From assembly GCA_030602145.1 (NCBI GenBank), contig JAUWAH010000114.1, positions 1 to 7,280 on the forward strand: a stretch of 7,280 bases of DNA, given 5' to 3'. Shown here piece after piece: positions 6,635 to 7,280 of this stretch. Made by a program: the position numbers and the translations under genes. The number at the start of each line of letters is the position of its first letter. Position 1 is the stretch's first letter. Origin of the DNA: Desulfobulbus sp. GTDB taxonomy: Bacteria; Desulfobacterota; Desulfobulbia; Desulfobulbales; Desulfobulbaceae. Under the pieces are notes generated by a model. That model had not been told where the DNA came from. It did not search any database and saw only the letters and a list, made by a program, of their open reading frames with translations.

Positions 6635-7280
6635 CTAGTAGATCTGGACCTCCGGCTCGAGCAGCACGCCCGAATGGTGCCACACCTGCCGCCGGACTTC
6701 TTCCATCAGACCGATGATGTCCTCGGGTGCCGCACCGCCGGTATTGACGATGAAATTAGCATGTTTGGGGGACACCATCGCCTTGCCGCGGGTCAACCCC
6801 TTCAGCCCGGCCTGCTCGATCAACCGGCCGGCGAAATCACCTTCCGGGTTTTTAAAAAAAGAGCCTGCGGATCCCAAGCCCTGGGGCTGCTTGCTTCTCC
6901 GCTGGGCAACAATCTCCCGACACCGTGCCGCCACCTGATGTCCGGCGGCGCGATGAAGCGCAAGGACAGCGGAAGCGATCAGCATCCTGTCATCGGGGTC
7001 GCCCGGCAACCGGGTGGAACGATAGGCGAACACCACCGACTCTCTGGCCACGGTCACCTCGGCACCCCGCCCGGTCAGACAGTACACCGACGATACCATC
7101 TCGCCGATAGCCCGGCCGTGGGCCCCCGCATTCATGCGAATGGCGCCGCCGACGCTGCCGGGAATGCCGGCCATGAACTCCAAACCGCCGAAATGGTGGC
7201 GGACGCACCAGCCGAGCAGGGCGGCCAGGCTACAGCCGGCGGGGACGGTCACCCGACCGCCGGTCGCGGTCATTTCAACC
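6635..7280 (-). CDS. murB: UDP-N-acetylenolpyruvoylglucosamine reductase MurB, 5' end outside window
   Basis: MurB is the cytoplasmic FAD enzyme that uses NADPH to reduce UDP-GlcNAc-enolpyruvate to UDP-MurNAc, the second committed step of peptidoglycan precursor synthesis. About 214 residues are visible of a protein usually near 300. The reading frame is open to the window edge, so the Met at 7273 is most likely internal and the N-terminal part of the FAD domain is missing only because of the cut. Visible signatures are the FAD-contacting FMAGIPGSVGGAIRMNAGAHG region, the substrate-domain YRSTRL motif, and GSAGSFFKNPEGDFAGRLIEQ, in which the GSF serine matches the proton-donating catalytic Ser. 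KHANFIVNTGGA and the C-terminal LEPEVQIY follow. The KNPxGxFAGxLIE pattern and KHANF segment look like the shorter, type II MurB proteins of Bacillus. The stop lies 19 nt before ftsQ, with no ddl gene between them. Confidence 0.97.
   Translation of the reverse strand, partial: VEMTATGGRVTVPAGCSLAALLGWCVRHHFGGLEFMAGIPGSVGGAIRMNAGAHGRAIGEMVSSVYCLTGRGAEVTVARESVVFAYRSTRLPGDPDDRMLIASAVLALHRAAGHQVAARCREIVAQRRSKQPQGLGSAGSFFKNPEGDFAGRLIEQAGLKGLTRGKAMVSPKHANFIVNTGGAAPEDIIGLMEEVRRQVWHHSGVLLEPEVQIY

Noticed and set aside
7271..7273. ATG at 7273 as the murB start
   Set aside because: The frame stays open to the window edge and the protein would lack roughly the first third of MurB, including part of the FAD domain. 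An internal Met with the start beyond the edge is more likely.

Overview
All six protein genes in this window are on the minus strand, so transcription runs from high to low coordinates. In that order they are: the 3' part of murB (window edge to 6635), ftsQ (6615-5677), ftsA (5672 or 5717 to 4449), ftsZ (4361-3150), a radical SAM protein of a family with no established function (about 2984-1230), and the 5' part of a membrane histidine kinase (1243 to the window edge). Coding density is very high. No tRNA, rRNA, CRISPR array, insertion sequence or other mobile element was seen, and no gene-free stretch exceeds about 165 bases.

The organism is a high-GC, Gram-negative-type bacterium. The division-and-cell-wall (dcw) order murB-ftsQ-ftsA-ftsZ, the FtsZ C-terminal peptide ([11 protein letters not shown]) and the character of the radical SAM and kinase genes suggest Desulfobacterota (deltaproteobacteria, perhaps Desulfobulbales). 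That placement rests on sequence impression only; no search was run.

Region 7280-3150 is the end of the dcw cluster. MurB makes UDP-MurNAc for peptidoglycan. FtsQ is the bitopic inner-membrane scaffold of the divisome. FtsA is the actin-like membrane anchor of the Z ring, and FtsZ is the tubulin-like ring itself. The genes are tightly packed: 19 nt between murB and ftsQ, then a 4-nt gap or 41-nt overlap between ftsQ and ftsA. The one real gap, 87 nt between ftsA and ftsZ, holds a good candidate extended -10 promoter bracketed by an inverted repeat. This fits extra ftsZ expression beyond operon read-through.

Region 3149-2988 is the only sizeable intergenic spacer. It carries a strong hairpin, fully paired only in the minus-strand transcript, which probably ends or attenuates the fts operon.

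Region 2987-1 is a second, translationally coupled unit. The radical SAM protein has an intact N-terminal cobalamin-binding-like region, a CX3CX2C cluster and a C-terminal Cys cluster. Its stop codon overlaps the start of a two-TM histidine kinase by 14 nt. The kinase has an odd N-terminal tract of Leu-Pro triplets before its first membrane helix. The kinase ATPase domain and any partner response regulator lie outside the window.

Overall this is mostly a conventional housekeeping locus. The points most worth a second look are the radical SAM/kinase pair behind ftsZ and the LP-repeat tail of the kinase.
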